Source: Gammaproteobacteria bacterium (GTDB lineage: Bacteria; Pseudomonadota; Gammaproteobacteria; Nitrococcales; Nitrococcaceae). From it: DNA of 6,105 bases. A model generated the notes under the pieces. The model did no database searches, was not told the DNA's origin, and was given only the letters and a program-made list of their open reading frames with translations. A program made the position numbers and the translations under genes. This document shows, piece after piece, positions 5,766 to 6,105 of the stretch; positions within the stretch are counted from its first letter, which is position 1, and the number at the start of each line of letters is the position of its first letter. The stretch lies in the NCBI GenBank assembly GCA_018334525.1, contig JAGXLT010000063.1:1-6105 (forward strand). Direction: 5' to 3'.

Positions 5766-6105
5766 GCCAGCTGACGATTCGCCAGTTCGGCAAACAAACC
5801 CTGCTGATCCATCAGCGTGGCAAAATCACCCACCTCACCAACACGCCCGTCATGCAACACATAAATTCGATCGGCGGCACGAATGGTACTGAGGCGATGA
5901 GCAATCACGATACGTGTGCATTCCAAGGAGGCTACACTTTCGCTCACGATCGCTTGCGTACGATTGTCCAGTGCCGAAGTGGCCTCATCAAAAATCACCA
6001 CTCGCGGCCGTCGAACCAGGGCACGAGCAATCATTAACCGCTGCCGCTGCCCCCCGGAAAGCGTGGTTGCCCCCTCGCTTAAAAACGTATGCAGCCCCAT
6101 CGGCA
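5762..6105 (-). CDS. NHLM/Nif11-type bacteriocin ABC transporter, C-terminal fragment (runs off right edge)
   Basis: The last 113 residues of an ABC transporter nucleotide-binding domain. The frame stays open to the right edge: a Pro codon precedes the ATG at 6100, so that ATG is internal, in a typical PMGLHTFLSEG context. Visible parts, numbered from that Met: signature LSGGQRQR at 14-21, Walker B VVIFDE at 34-39 followed by the D-loop SALD, and the switch His in IAHRLST (His68). The stretch ALDNRTQAIVSES and the ending LFAELANRQLA are typical of the paired transporters of NHLM/Nif11 leader-peptide systems. I lean to the partner with only an ATP-binding role over the C39-peptidase partner, but the diagnostic N-terminus is missing. 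It would energise export of the mature peptide toward TolC. The gene is followed directly by the methyltransferase through an ATGA overlap. ABC identity is certain, the subtype likely. Confidence 0.9.
   Translation of the reverse strand, partial: PMGLHTFLSEGATTLSGGQRQRLMIARALVRRPRVVIFDEATSALDNRTQAIVSESVASLECTRIVIAHRLSTIRAADRIYVLHDGRVGEVGDFATLMDQQGLFAELANRQLA

Noticed and set aside
1..6105. Looked for tRNA or rRNA genes, CRISPR repeats, insertion sequences, terminal inverted repeats and attachment sites.
   Set aside because: Coding sequence fills nearly the whole window, and I saw no such structure by eye.

Overview
This window looks like part of a ribosomally made, post-translationally modified peptide (RiPP) gene cluster from a Gram-negative bacterium. 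An outer-membrane TolC-type channel with a signal peptide implies two membranes. Moderate GC content and tight gene packing fit a proteobacterium, perhaps a gammaproteobacterium, but there is no marker gene and the lineage is a guess.

Layout, left to right. (1) Minus strand, 1-2037: a PoyD-type radical SAM peptide epimerase, followed downstream by two tandem Nif11-type precursor peptides. The first is complete (105 aa, double-glycine leader, Val/Ala-rich 33-residue core). The second starts in an ATGA overlap and runs off the left edge. (2) Plus strand, 2014-4406: a TolC-family outer-membrane protein, then an ATGA-coupled alpha/beta-hydrolase of the homoserine O-acetyltransferase (MetX) family. 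In this second protein the nucleophile is Cys instead of Ser, and the residues known to bind homoserine are replaced. (3) Minus strand, 4383-6105: the C-terminal end of an ABC transporter of the NHLM/Nif11 bacteriocin export type (runs off the right edge), ATGA-coupled to a SAM methyltransferase whose motifs resemble the AprA/SxtA family of metal-dependent carbon methyltransferases. There are almost no intergenic bases.

Proposed working order: the epimerase converts selected L-residues (probably Val and Ala) of the Nif11 cores to D-residues. The methyltransferase and the Cys-nucleophile acyltransferase are unassigned tailoring enzymes that may make and attach an acyl or methyl group. The ABC transporter, with a C39-type peptidase expected outside the window, removes the leader at the GG site and exports the product through TolC. 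The epimerase, Nif11 precursors and NHLM-type transporter are a known combination. The MetX-like protein with a Cys-Asp-His triad next to an AprA-like methyltransferase is the part I do not recognise from characterised clusters, and it is the best candidate for new chemistry.
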